Origin: Nocardioides nitrophenolicus
Lineage (GTDB): Bacteria > Actinomycetota > Actinomycetes > Propionibacteriales > Nocardioidaceae
Length of the DNA stretch: 64,000 nt
Assembly: GCF_016907515.1 (NCBI RefSeq)
Contig: NZ_JAFBBY010000001.1
Location: 5,518,001 to 5,582,000 of the forward strand
Direction of reading: 5' to 3'
Shown: one piece after another, positions 39,650-46,894 of the stretch
How positions within the stretch are numbered: position 1 is the stretch's first letter
Layout: each line of letters opens with the position of its first letter
Program-made: the position numbers and the translations under genes
Notes under the pieces: model-generated
What the model was told of the DNA's origin: nothing
Databases searched by the model: none
The model's input: only the letters and a program-made list of their open reading frames with translations

Positions 39650-41085
39650 CCACCACGACGAGCGCCCCGCCCGACGACACCCTGCGCCGCACCGGTACGA
39701 CGGTCGCGGCCCTGGCCGCGTCCGAGCTGCTCGGCAAGGTCGCCACCTTCGTGATGTTCCTGCTGCTCGCCCGGGTGCTCGGGCTGGCCGCGTTCGGCGT
39801 GCTCTCCCTCGGCTTCGGCCTGGGCCTGCTGCTCGCCGTGCTGTCCTCGTCGGGGCTCGACTCCCGGCTGATCCAGCTCGGCAGTGCCCAGCCCGAGCTG
39901 CTGGACCGCTGCTACGGCGCGCTGGTCGCGATCCGGGCGGTGCTCAGCGCGGCGATCTGCGTGGTCACCTTCGCCGTCCTGCTGCTGGTGATGGCGCCGT
40001 CCGAGGCGGTGACGGTCGGCCTGGTCGTCGTGGCCTGCCTGCTCGACATCTTCACCGACGCCGCCCGCGGCTGCTGCGGCGCCCGGCAGCAGCAGCACCG
40101 CTCGGCGGTGGTGCTCGTGGTGCAGCGCTTCTTGACCCTGGCCCTGGTCGCCGGCGCCCTCGCCGTGGCGCCGCGGGCCGACCTGGCCGCGCTGGCGTAT
40201 GTCGTCGGCACCCTCGGCGGCGTGGTCGCGATGCACCTGGCCGCCCGCCGCGCCGGGGTCCGCCTGCAGGTGCGGGGCAGCCGCGCGGAGGTCCGGCTGC
40301 TGCTCCAGGCGGTCCCCGTGATGGGCCTGAACGCGTTCGCCTCGATGGGCCTGTTCCGCATCGACACCGCGCTGGTGGGCGTCCTGCTCGGCACCACCGC
40401 GGTCGGCGTCTACTCGGCCAACTACCGGATCTTCGAGACCGTCACCTTCGTGACCTGGACCCTGTCGCGTGGCGTGGTCCCGGTGATGGCGAGCCGGCCC
40501 GACGACCTCGACCACGTCCGCCGGTGGGGCCAGCTGTCGATGCTCGCCATGCTGGCGGTGTACCTGCCCTACGGCGTGCTGATGGCGCTGCGCGGCGACG
40601 ACATCGTCACCGCCCTGCTCGGCGCCGAGTACGCCGACCCGGGACTGCTCGTCGCGCTGGCGCTGGCACCGGCGTTCTTCGGCATCGGGCACCAGTGCGC
40701 CTCACTGCTGCTGGCGCTGCACCCGGACCCGATGGTGCTGTTCGCGAGCGTCCTCGCCCTGGTGGCCAACATCGCGCTCAACCTGGTGCTCATCCCGTGG
40801 TGGGGGCTGCTCGGCGCCGCGATCGCCACGACGGTCTCGTTCGCGATCCAGGCGGTGGTGCTGCTGGTCGTGGTGCATCAGCGGATCGGGTCGCTCGTCC
40901 CACCACGCCGCCTGCTCGGCCTCGCCGTGGGCTGCGCGGCGGCCGCGACCTGGTGCTCGGCCGTCTCGCCGCTGTGGCCGGCGGTGCTGGCCGCCGGGTC
41001 GGCGTACCTGGTCGCGACGGGGGTGGTCAGCCTGGCGGCCGACCCCGCGCTGGTGCGCGACGCCCGCGGGCTGCGTCGCCACTGA
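39646..41085 (+). CDS. MOP-superfamily flippase (Wzx-like)
   Basis: A 479-residue polytopic membrane protein with about 12-14 helices, starting at GTG 39646 (GTGA overlap). TTVAALAASELLGKVATFVMFLLLARVLGLAAFG is the typical Wzx/MurJ-like opening; VYSANYRIFETVTFVTWTLSRGVVPVMA and the LIPWWGLLGAAIATTVSF loop are also family features. It should export lipid-linked repeats. It is the last gene of the EPS region; no polymerase follows. It makes the third flippase module in the window. The weakly supported small gene at 40878-41270 overlaps its end on the other strand. Confidence 0.85.
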   Translation: MTTTTSAPPDDTLRRTGTTVAALAASELLGKVATFVMFLLLARVLGLAAFGVLSLGFGLGLLLAVLSSSGLDSRLIQLGSAQPELLDRCYGALVAIRAVLSAAICVVTFAVLLLVMAPSEAVTVGLVVVACLLDIFTDAARGCCGARQQQHRSAVVLVVQRFLTLALVAGALAVAPRADLAALAYVVGTLGGVVAMHLAARRAGVRLQVRGSRAEVRLLLQAVPVMGLNAFASMGLFRIDTALVGVLLGTTAVGVYSANYRIFETVTFVTWTLSRGVVPVMASRPDDLDHVRRWGQLSMLAMLAVYLPYGVLMALRGDDIVTALLGAEYADPGLLVALALAPAFFGIGHQCASLLLALHPDPMVLFASVLALVANIALNLVLIPWWGLLGAAIATTVSFAIQAVVLLVVVHQRIGSLVPPRRLLGLAVGCAAAATWCSAVSPLWPAVLAAGSAYLVATGVVSLAADPALVRDARGLRRH

Positions 41086-41270
41086 CGCGCGCACCATCCG
41101 ACGCACAGCGCCCAGGCCGCGACCACGAGCAGGTCGTCGAGGTGGACGCCGTGGCTGGCGCTCAGGGTCAGGATGATCGGCCCCGAGAGCCGGGAGCTGC
41201 CGGCCAGGGCGGGGACGCTGATCCCGCTGACGAGAAGGGCGAGCGCGGCCAGCTGGATGCGGTACGACAT
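40878..41270 (-). CDS. small membrane protein, doubtful, overlaps the flippase end
   Basis: Up to 130 residues, but only the first 60-66 lie outside the antisense flippase. These hold two hydrophobic segments (about 5-22 and 46-62, the second LLVVAAWALCVGWC) separated by a short polar loop with GVHLDDLL. The rest is Arg/Ser-rich and is probably just the antisense reading of the flippase. It could be a real short membrane protein, or the surviving N-terminus of a truncated membrane-anchored regulator. No clear ribosome-binding site is seen. The 336-bp region 41086-41421 contains nothing else that I can support. Confidence 0.4.
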   Translation of the reverse strand: MSYRIQLAALALLVSGISVPALAGSSRLSGPIILTLSASHGVHLDDLLVVAAWALCVGWCARQWRRSPRASRTSAGSAARLTTPVATRYADPAASTAGHSGETAEHQVAAAAQPTARPSRRRGGTSDPIR

Positions 41271-41421
41271 GGTCCGGCAATCGTAGTTCCGCGAAGCGGG
41301 GCGAGCCCGTCGATGTCAGATCCGATATCGCGCCGCCGCAAATGCGCGAGCTCGCTTGGCCCGGCAGGGCAATGTTGTCCCGCACGGCGCGGAGTCCGGC
41401 CGGCGAAGGGGGCGCTCGAGA

Positions 41422-42264
41422 ATGTGGGGGATCGTCGCGTCGTTCGAACGACGGGCGGACGGCGACGCGGAGCTGACCGAGGTCTGGTCGCGGGCGGTCG
41501 GCCGTCTCACGGTGCGCCGGGGCGTGCCCGCCCCGCTCGCGCGCGCCGTCGTGGCGAACGCCCTCGCCGTCATCCACTTCGGCGAGCTGTCCGACCTCGA
41601 GCTGCTCGACCGCCTGGTGCGCGAGTTCGGCGGCCGGCAGGTCGCCGAGCTCCAGGACGAGGGGCTGCGGGTCGTCGACGGACCGGACCGCCCCCTCACC
41701 ACCGCCCTGGCCCAGGCGCTCGGACACCATGCCTGGGGCCTGGAGCCGGCACCGGCCGGCGGCGTCGACCTCACCGCGCGCCCGGACCTGGTCACGGCCT
41801 GCGCCGAGGCGGGCATCTGGCTGATGTGCGTCGGAGCGGCGGACCCCGAGCCGCCCGTGCTGACCACCGTCGAGGACGTCCTGGCGGTGTTCCGCGACGG
41901 CGGCGTGCCCGCGTGGCGTGCCCTGGTCGCCGCGAGCCGGGCCGAGCCGTGGTCGGGCGTCAGCGAGGAGCACCTCAAGCTGCTGGACCCGGTGGCGCAC
42001 GCCGCCGAGGTCAGCTGCCTGCGCGCGGTCAGCGAGATGATCCGGCGCATCGTCGAGGACGAGGAGCGCGCCGCCATCGCGGCCCACATCCGCAACGCGA
42101 TCGCCGAGACCGGGCTGACCCAGCGCGAGTTCGCCAGCCTGGTCGGAACCTCCTCGTCGCGGCTCTCGACGTACGTCACGGGGACGGTCACCCCGTCGGC
42201 GGCGATGCTGCTGCGCATCAACCGGGCCGCCCGTCGGGTCCGGCGCGGCGACACCGCTGACTAG
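41422..42264 (+). CDS. DNA-binding regulator with C-terminal XRE-type HTH, paralog 1
   Basis: A 280-residue protein. The C-terminal 55 residues form a helix-turn-helix of the XRE type (IAETGLTQREFASLVGTSSSRLSTYVTGTVTPSAAML). The first 220 residues are helical and have no recognised family. It resembles the next plus-strand protein at 42429 in this tail and in the RPLTT block near residue 90, so the two are a tandem duplication. ATG 41422 follows AAGGGGG. A rho-independent terminator lies directly after the gene. The regulated genes are unknown. Its location right after the EPS region is suggestive only. Confidence 0.75.
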   Translation: MWGIVASFERRADGDAELTEVWSRAVGRLTVRRGVPAPLARAVVANALAVIHFGELSDLELLDRLVREFGGRQVAELQDEGLRVVDGPDRPLTTALAQALGHHAWGLEPAPAGGVDLTARPDLVTACAEAGIWLMCVGAADPEPPVLTTVEDVLAVFRDGGVPAWRALVAASRAEPWSGVSEEHLKLLDPVAHAAEVSCLRAVSEMIRRIVEDEERAAIAAHIRNAIAETGLTQREFASLVGTSSSRLSTYVTGTVTPSAAMLLRINRAARRVRRGDTAD

Positions 42265-42289
42265 AGCGTGTCTCCCAGGTCAAGCCCGT

Positions 42290-42325
42290 CCGTCACCCGA
42301 AGGGGTGACGGATTTTCACTTTTTA
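42290..42325 (+). terminator. rho-independent terminator after the first XRE regulator
   Basis: CCGTCACCC pairs with GGGTGACGG (9 bp) around GAAG, followed by ATTTTCACTTTTT. It is the clearest intrinsic terminator in the window and lies 26 bp after the regulator stop. The A/T-rich stretch after it is unusual here and may hold the promoter of the next gene. Confidence 0.88.
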
Positions 42326-42428
42326 CCTTCTTCTCGCGGAAATCGCGTCATGAAAGCGCGCTCACTCCGTCCAGTGGCTGTCGGCTCGCGCCGGCAGCTC
42401 CTCGGAACTCCCCCTGAAGGTGACCGCC

Positions 42429-43274
42429 ATGACCCGTTCCCCAGCCTCCGTCCCCACCCTGCCGACGGCCGTCCTCCTCGAGGACACCGTGCAGGACGTC
42501 CGCCGCCGAGCGGACCGGATCGAGGCCCGGGATCCCGCGACCGGGGCCGCCTGGGAGCGCTGGGAGGCGGAGCAGGGGCGGAAGGGACCGGCCACCTTCG
42601 CGGCGGTGCTGGCGAGCTTCGTCGCGCTCGCGGTCCTCGACGACCCCGAGGACGTCGACCGGGCGGCCACCCTCGGTGCCGAGCTGGGACTCGAGCGCGT
42701 CGCCCAGCTCCAGCACCGTGCCGGCCGGGTGCTGGAGCTCGACGACGACCGCCCGCTCACCACGACCGTCGTGCACCGGCTGCTGGCCGCACAGGACACC
42801 GCCGACCTGGGCCGGGCCCTGCTGTTCGCCGGCGTCGACGTCGAGACCGGCACGACCCACGAGGTCGCCGCGGTCCGCTCCGCGCTCGTCGCGTTCGCCC
42901 GGGGCGGCTCGGTCGCGGCGGGTCGGCGCGCCCTCGGGCGCCTCGCCGCCGAGCCGTGGGGTCCCCTGGCCGAGGAGCTCGTCGAGGGCGCCGACGCGGC
43001 CGACCTGGAGATCGTCGAGACCCTGGTGGGTTGGAGCCGCGAGTGGCGCACCGACCAGGACCGGCGCCTGGTCGGACGGCAGGTCCAGCGCCTGGTCGCG
43101 CTCAGCGGGGTCACCCAGCGTCAGTTCGCGGCCCGGATCGGCACCTCGCCGTCGCGGCTGTCGAGCTATGTCACCGGCTCGGTGACGCCCTCGGCCACGC
43201 TGCTGCTGCGCATGCAGCGCTCGGCCCGCGCCTTCCGAGGAGAGCTGGGTCCCGCCTCGACCGCCCGCGCGTGA
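42429..43274 (+). CDS. DNA-binding regulator with C-terminal XRE-type HTH, paralog 2
   Basis: A 281-residue protein starting at ATG 42429 with GAAGG eight bases upstream; GTG 42420 would add three residues. The C-terminal helix-turn-helix (LSGVTQRQFAARIGTSPSRLSSYVTGSVTPSATLLL) closely matches that of the previous gene, and the N-terminal helical part shares the DRPLTT block and similar spacing. It is therefore a paralog. An inverted order, with the DNA-binding domain at the C-terminus, is unusual for XRE proteins. It has its own upstream region after the terminator, so it is separately transcribed. The target is unknown. Confidence 0.75.
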   Translation: MTRSPASVPTLPTAVLLEDTVQDVRRRADRIEARDPATGAAWERWEAEQGRKGPATFAAVLASFVALAVLDDPEDVDRAATLGAELGLERVAQLQHRAGRVLELDDDRPLTTTVVHRLLAAQDTADLGRALLFAGVDVETGTTHEVAAVRSALVAFARGGSVAAGRRALGRLAAEPWGPLAEELVEGADAADLEIVETLVGWSREWRTDQDRRLVGRQVQRLVALSGVTQRQFAARIGTSPSRLSSYVTGSVTPSATLLLRMQRSARAFRGELGPASTARA

Positions 43275-43316
43275 GACCCGAGGACCCGGCTGGGAGTGGT
43301 GACGGCGGGCGAGGTC

Positions 43317-43667
43317 TCAGACCGGCACCCGGTCCAGGAAGCCGTGGACGTCGCGGATCCGGCCCTCGGCGTCGAGGACGACGACGTCGAAGCCGATGAC
43401 CACGGGCTCGGCGCCCTCGGGTCCCAGGCCCCACTGGAAGCGCAGCCGGTCGTGGTGGCCGTCCACGGTGCCGACGGGGCTGAAGACGAAGCCCGGGAAC
43501 TGGTCCCGGACGCCGTCGACGAGGGCGTGCAGGGCGGCGCGACCGGACACCTGGGCGAGTGGGTCGGTGTAGCCGACCTCCGGCGCGAAGTGCTCGGCCA
43601 GCAGTCGCTCGCGCTCGGCGGGGGCGGCGTTCCAGGTGGCCAGGTAGGCGTCGACGACGTGGTTCAT
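43317..43667 (-). CDS. SnoaL-like / NTF2-fold protein
   Basis: A 116-residue protein of the SnoaL-like NTF2 superfamily: an N-terminal helix pair (VVDAYLATWNAAPAERERLLAEHFAPEV), then a curved sheet with YTDPL and RFQWGLGPEG and the end GRIRDVHGFLDRVP. Members are small cyclases, isomerases or ligand-binding proteins of polyketide and other pathways. The Asp of the YTDP motif is the commonly important residue. It is divergent from the MmyB-type regulator at 43788, with about 120 bp between them, so that regulator may control it. The substrate is unknown. Confidence 0.82.
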   Translation of the reverse strand: MNHVVDAYLATWNAAPAERERLLAEHFAPEVGYTDPLAQVSGRAALHALVDGVRDQFPGFVFSPVGTVDGHHDRLRFQWGLGPEGAEPVVIGFDVVVLDAEGRIRDVHGFLDRVPV

Positions 43668-43787
43668 GACTCTGCTCCGTTCGTGGTGCGGTGGTGGACG
43701 GGCACCACCGTGGTGCCCCGGACGGCGTCGCGACCATGACCTGCGAGGTCATGGGTGGGCGTCCGCCGGCTGCCTAGGCTGAGCCGC

Positions 43788-44576
43788 ATGACCACCGCCG
43801 TGGAGAGCCCCCGGGTCGGGCCGCTGCTGCGCTCCTGGCGCGAGCGGCGGCGGTTCAGCCAGCAGGAGCTGTCCAACCTCTCGACGGTCTCGACCCGGCA
43901 CCTGAGCCGGGTCGAGACCGGACGTGCGCACCCGACACCCGAGATGATCCTGCACCTCGCGGAGAGCCTCGACGTGCCGCTGCGGGAGCGCAACCGGCTG
44001 CTGCTCGCCGCGGGCTACGCACCCCGCTACTCCGAGCGCTCGCTCGACGACGGCTCGCTGGCCGTGGTGATGGCCGGTCTGCGCGACCTGTTGGACGCCC
44101 ACCTGCCGTATCCGGCGGTGCTCCTCGACGACTACTGGGACATCGTCGACGCCAATGCCGCGACCGGCGTGCTGCTGGCCGGCTGCGCGCCCGCGCTGCT
44201 CGAGCCGCCGATCAACGTGGTGCGGCTCTGCCTCCACCCGGGCGGGCTGGCGCCGCGGATCGCCAACCTCGCCGCGTGGACCGGCCACCTGCACCACCAG
44301 GCGCTGAGCCGGGCCGAGCGCACCCACGACCCCCGCCACCACGCACTGGTCGCCGAGATCGTGGACCTGTCCGGCGGCGCACCCCGGCTCGACCCGGCCC
44401 TCGGGCCGGTGCTCGGGCTGGAGCTGCGCACCGACGCCGGCCTGCTGCGGATGTTCAGCACCTCGGCCCAGCTGACGACCGCCGCCGACGCCGCGCTGGA
44501 GGGGCTGCGACTGGAGACCTTCCTGCCCGCCGACGAGGTCACCCGCGAGATCCTGTCGCGCCAGGTTCGGCGCTAG
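43788..44576 (+). CDS. XRE-family regulator with MmyB-like ligand domain
   Basis: A 262-residue protein. The N-terminal helix-turn-helix at about 10-65 (RSWRERRRFSQQELSNLSTVSTRHLSRVETGRAHPT) is a canonical XRE domain. Residues about 90-255 are an MmyB-like ligand-binding domain (LLDDYWDIVDANAATGVLLAG, PPINVVRLCLHPGGLAPRI, ALVAEI). Such regulators usually control an adjacent NAD(P)-dependent oxidoreductase or hydrolase. Here the SnoaL-like gene is divergent and an MDR-type reductase follows 10 bp downstream. ATG 43788 is chosen over the in-frame GTG 43755 because the XRE domain begins just after it. Confidence 0.85.
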   Translation: MTTAVESPRVGPLLRSWRERRRFSQQELSNLSTVSTRHLSRVETGRAHPTPEMILHLAESLDVPLRERNRLLLAAGYAPRYSERSLDDGSLAVVMAGLRDLLDAHLPYPAVLLDDYWDIVDANAATGVLLAGCAPALLEPPINVVRLCLHPGGLAPRIANLAAWTGHLHHQALSRAERTHDPRHHALVAEIVDLSGGAPRLDPALGPVLGLELRTDAGLLRMFSTSAQLTTAADAALEGLRLETFLPADEVTREILSRQVRR

Positions 44577-44585
44577 GTTCGAAGG

Positions 44586-45602
44586 GTGCAGACCACTCAG
44601 ATCCGCCTCGCCGCCCGCCCCGTCGGAGAGCCCACCGACGACGACTTCGCCTTCGTAACCGAGGACCTGCCGGCCCTGGCCGACGGCCAGGTGCTGCTCC
44701 GCACCCTCTACCTCTCGCTCGACCCCTACATGCGCGGTCGGATGAGTGCCGCGAAGTCGTACGCCGAGCCGGTGCCGGTGGGCGGCGTCATGGTCGGCCA
44801 GACCGTCTGCGAGGTGGTCGAGAGCCGGTCCGAGCGCCGCGCGGTCGGCGACGTCGTGCTCGCCTACACCGGCTGGCAGACGCACGCCGTCGCCGACGCG
44901 CGCCACACCCGCGTCCTCGACCCCGAGGCGGCGCCGGTCTCGACCGCGCTGGGCGTGCTCGGGATGCCGGGCTTCACGGCGTACGCCGGGCTGCTGGAGA
45001 TCGGCCGCCCCCAGCCGGGGGAGACGGTCGTGGTCGCCGCCGCGACCGGCCCGGTCGGCTCGGCGGTCGGGCAGATCGCCCAGCTCAAGGGCGCGCGCTC
45101 GGTCGGCATCGCCGGGGGAGCGGAGAAGGTCCGCGCCCTCACCGAGGAGTTCGGCTTCGACGTGGCGCTCGACCACCGCTCGCCGAGCTTCCGCGAGGAC
45201 CTGGCCGCGGCCACGCCCGACGGCATCGACGTCTACTTCGAGAACGTCGGCGGCCAGGTCGCCGCCGAGGTGACCCGGCGGCTCAACCTGTACGCCCGGA
45301 TCCCGGTCTGCGGGCTGGTCGCCGACTACAACGCGACCGAGGCCCCGGCCGGCCCGGACCGGCTGCCGGCGTTCATGAGCCGGGTCCTCACCTCGAGCCT
45401 CACCGTCCGGGGGTTCATCCAGAGCGAGTTCGAGCCCACCCTGTCCGAGGCGTTCCGCCGCGAGATGACCCCGTGGGTGCGCGAGGGCAGGATCCGCTAC
45501 CGCGAGGACATCGTCGAGGGCCTCGAGAACGCGCCCGCGGCGTTCCGCGGCCTGCTCGTCGGCCGCAACTTCGGCAAGCTGCTGGTGAAGGTCGGGGACT
45601 GA
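44586..45602 (+). CDS. NADP-dependent MDR oxidoreductase (curcumin/zinc-free reductase type)
   Basis: A 338-residue zinc-independent medium-chain reductase. LYLSLDPYMRGRM near residue 40-50 and the GETVVVAAATGPVGSAVGQIAQLKGAR Rossmann loop (about 143-168) identify the prostaglandin/curcumin reductase group; IDVYFENVGGQV is also typical. It would reduce an activated double bond of an alpha,beta-unsaturated carbonyl with NADPH. It starts at GTG 44586 shortly after the MmyB-type regulator, which probably controls it. The natural substrate is unknown. Confidence 0.87.
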   Translation: MQTTQIRLAARPVGEPTDDDFAFVTEDLPALADGQVLLRTLYLSLDPYMRGRMSAAKSYAEPVPVGGVMVGQTVCEVVESRSERRAVGDVVLAYTGWQTHAVADARHTRVLDPEAAPVSTALGVLGMPGFTAYAGLLEIGRPQPGETVVVAAATGPVGSAVGQIAQLKGARSVGIAGGAEKVRALTEEFGFDVALDHRSPSFREDLAAATPDGIDVYFENVGGQVAAEVTRRLNLYARIPVCGLVADYNATEAPAGPDRLPAFMSRVLTSSLTVRGFIQSEFEPTLSEAFRREMTPWVREGRIRYREDIVEGLENAPAAFRGLLVGRNFGKLLVKVGD

Positions 45603-45692
45603 GCCTCTCGGTGATGCGGCCCGCGGGGGTCCAGGGTGGGTGCGCTGGCCTGGTTGGTCATCGACCCGGTTGCGGGCTTGGGGCTGGTGGGC

Positions 45693-45786
45693 GCGGATTC
45701 ATCACGGGATGTCGGCGAACCCATAGTTCTGTAGCGGAGTTCCACTACAGAAGCGGTCATTCACCTACATCCCGTGGTGAATCCCT
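45693..45786. repeat. 94-bp palindromic MITE-like repeat, copy 2 (inverted)
   Basis: This is the reverse complement of the unit at 16504-16597, with a limited number of substitutions clustered in the left arm and next to it (for example GATGTCGG in place of GATGTAGG). The right arm is nearly identical. It lies between the reductase and the AurF-like gene and ends 36 bp before the TGTTAC operator candidate at 45822. Confidence 0.85.
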
Positions 45787-45821
45787 GCCCCGCCGACCCG
45801 CAAAGGCACCCTTGCCTTAGG

Positions 45822-45838
45822 TGTTACTCGCGGTAACA
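45822..45838. promoter_or_regulatory. inverted repeat operator candidate before the AurF-like gene
   Basis: TGTTAC, five bases, GTAACA: perfect 6-bp arms ending seven bases before ATG 45846. The TTAC/GTAA form is common for TetR-type repressors of lipid and oxygenase genes. AAGGCA with TGCCTT at 45803-45818 is a second small inverted repeat just upstream. No tetR gene is adjacent, so the repressor would be encoded elsewhere. Confidence 0.6.
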
Positions 45839-45845
45839 TCTGACC

Positions 45846-46814
45846 ATGGGCATCGGCGTCGACGCGACCAGCTACCAGGACCAGCTCCGGACTCTCTCCG
45901 AGGCCTCGGTCGAGCATCACTTCGACGCCTTCGTCGACATCGCGTGGGACGACCCGGCGTACGCCGTCGACCCGCGGGACCCGCGCTGGATCCTTCCCGA
46001 CGTCGACCCGCTCGGCCGCACCGCGTGGTACCGCTCGCTCCCGCGGGAGCGCCAGATCGAGGTCGGCTTCTACCGCCAGACCAATGTGGTCAAGGTCGGC
46101 CTGCAGTTCGAGCAGGTGCTCATCGCGGGGCTGATGATGTACTGCCTCGACCTCCCCAACGGGCGCGCCGAGTTCCGGTACTCCACGCACGAGGCGACCG
46201 AGGAGTGCCACCACACCCAGATGTTCCAGGAGTTCGTGAACCGGACCGGCCTGGACGTCCCCGGCGCCCACAGCCTGTTCCGGGCGCTCGGGCCGTTCCT
46301 GCCCCTGGCCGCGAAGCACCTGCCCTTCATCTTCTTCGTCGGCGTGCTCGGCGGTGAGGAGCCGATCGACTACGTGCAGAAGGTGATGCTGCGCTCCGGC
46401 GCCCCGATGCACCCGCTGCTCGAGCGGATCAGCCAGATCCACGTCGCCGAGGAGGCCCGTCACATCGGCTTCGCCCACCAGTACCTCGAGCACCGCGCGC
46501 CCCGGCTCAACGCGCTCGAGCGGGCCTTCGCCTCGGTGCTCACGCCGGTGCTGATGCGGGTGCTGTGCGACGCGATTGTGGTGCCCGGCCCGAAGGCGAT
46601 CCGCGCCATGGGCATCCCGCGCGAGGTCGCGCGTGAGGTGTGGTGGCGCAGCCCGGAGTCGCGAAAGTTCCTGCGCGACATGTTCGGCGACGTCCGGATG
46701 CTGGCCGAGGAGACCGGCCTGATGAACCCGGTCGCGCGCCGGGTCTGGCGGGCGCTCGGCATTGCCGGCCGACCGAACCGGTTCCGCAGCGAGCCGGCGC
46801 CGGCGGCCGACTGA
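45846..46814 (+). CDS. AurF-like diiron oxygenase
   Basis: A 322-residue protein of the AurF (p-aminobenzoate N-oxygenase) family. The ferritin-like helices carry the metal ligands: FEQVL (first Glu), EATEECHHTQ (Glu and His), and EEARHIGFAHQYLEH (Glu and His near residues 204-217). GGEEPIDY is another conserved acidic block. The family oxidises arylamines or similar substrates, but many actinobacterial members have no known product. ATG 45846 lies directly behind a perfect TGTTAC inverted repeat. No biosynthetic cluster is nearby, so the role is open. Confidence 0.85.
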   Translation: MGIGVDATSYQDQLRTLSEASVEHHFDAFVDIAWDDPAYAVDPRDPRWILPDVDPLGRTAWYRSLPRERQIEVGFYRQTNVVKVGLQFEQVLIAGLMMYCLDLPNGRAEFRYSTHEATEECHHTQMFQEFVNRTGLDVPGAHSLFRALGPFLPLAAKHLPFIFFVGVLGGEEPIDYVQKVMLRSGAPMHPLLERISQIHVAEEARHIGFAHQYLEHRAPRLNALERAFASVLTPVLMRVLCDAIVVPGPKAIRAMGIPREVAREVWWRSPESRKFLRDMFGDVRMLAEETGLMNPVARRVWRALGIAGRPNRFRSEPAPAAD

Positions 46815-46848
46815 CATCGGGCGATCTCCGAGAGCGAGACCTACGCTA

Positions 46849-46875
46849 TTCTCAATAGAGACGCTCCAATGAGAA
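46849..46875. promoter_or_regulatory. 27-bp inverted repeat operator candidate before the Fic gene
   Basis: TTCTCAATAGAG, ACG, CTCCAATGAGAA: 12-bp arms matching at 10 positions around a 3-base centre. It ends 19 bases before ATG 46895. The region is far more A/T-rich than its surroundings and probably includes the promoter. The Fic protein has a winged-helix tail that could bind here. Confidence 0.68.
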
Positions 46876-46894
46876 CAACGGCTACACTGTTCCC

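Noticed and set aside
44343..44349. Other GCACTGG occurrences, such as within the MmyB-type regulator gene
   Set aside because: They lie inside coding sequence and have no GGATCA 16 bases upstream.
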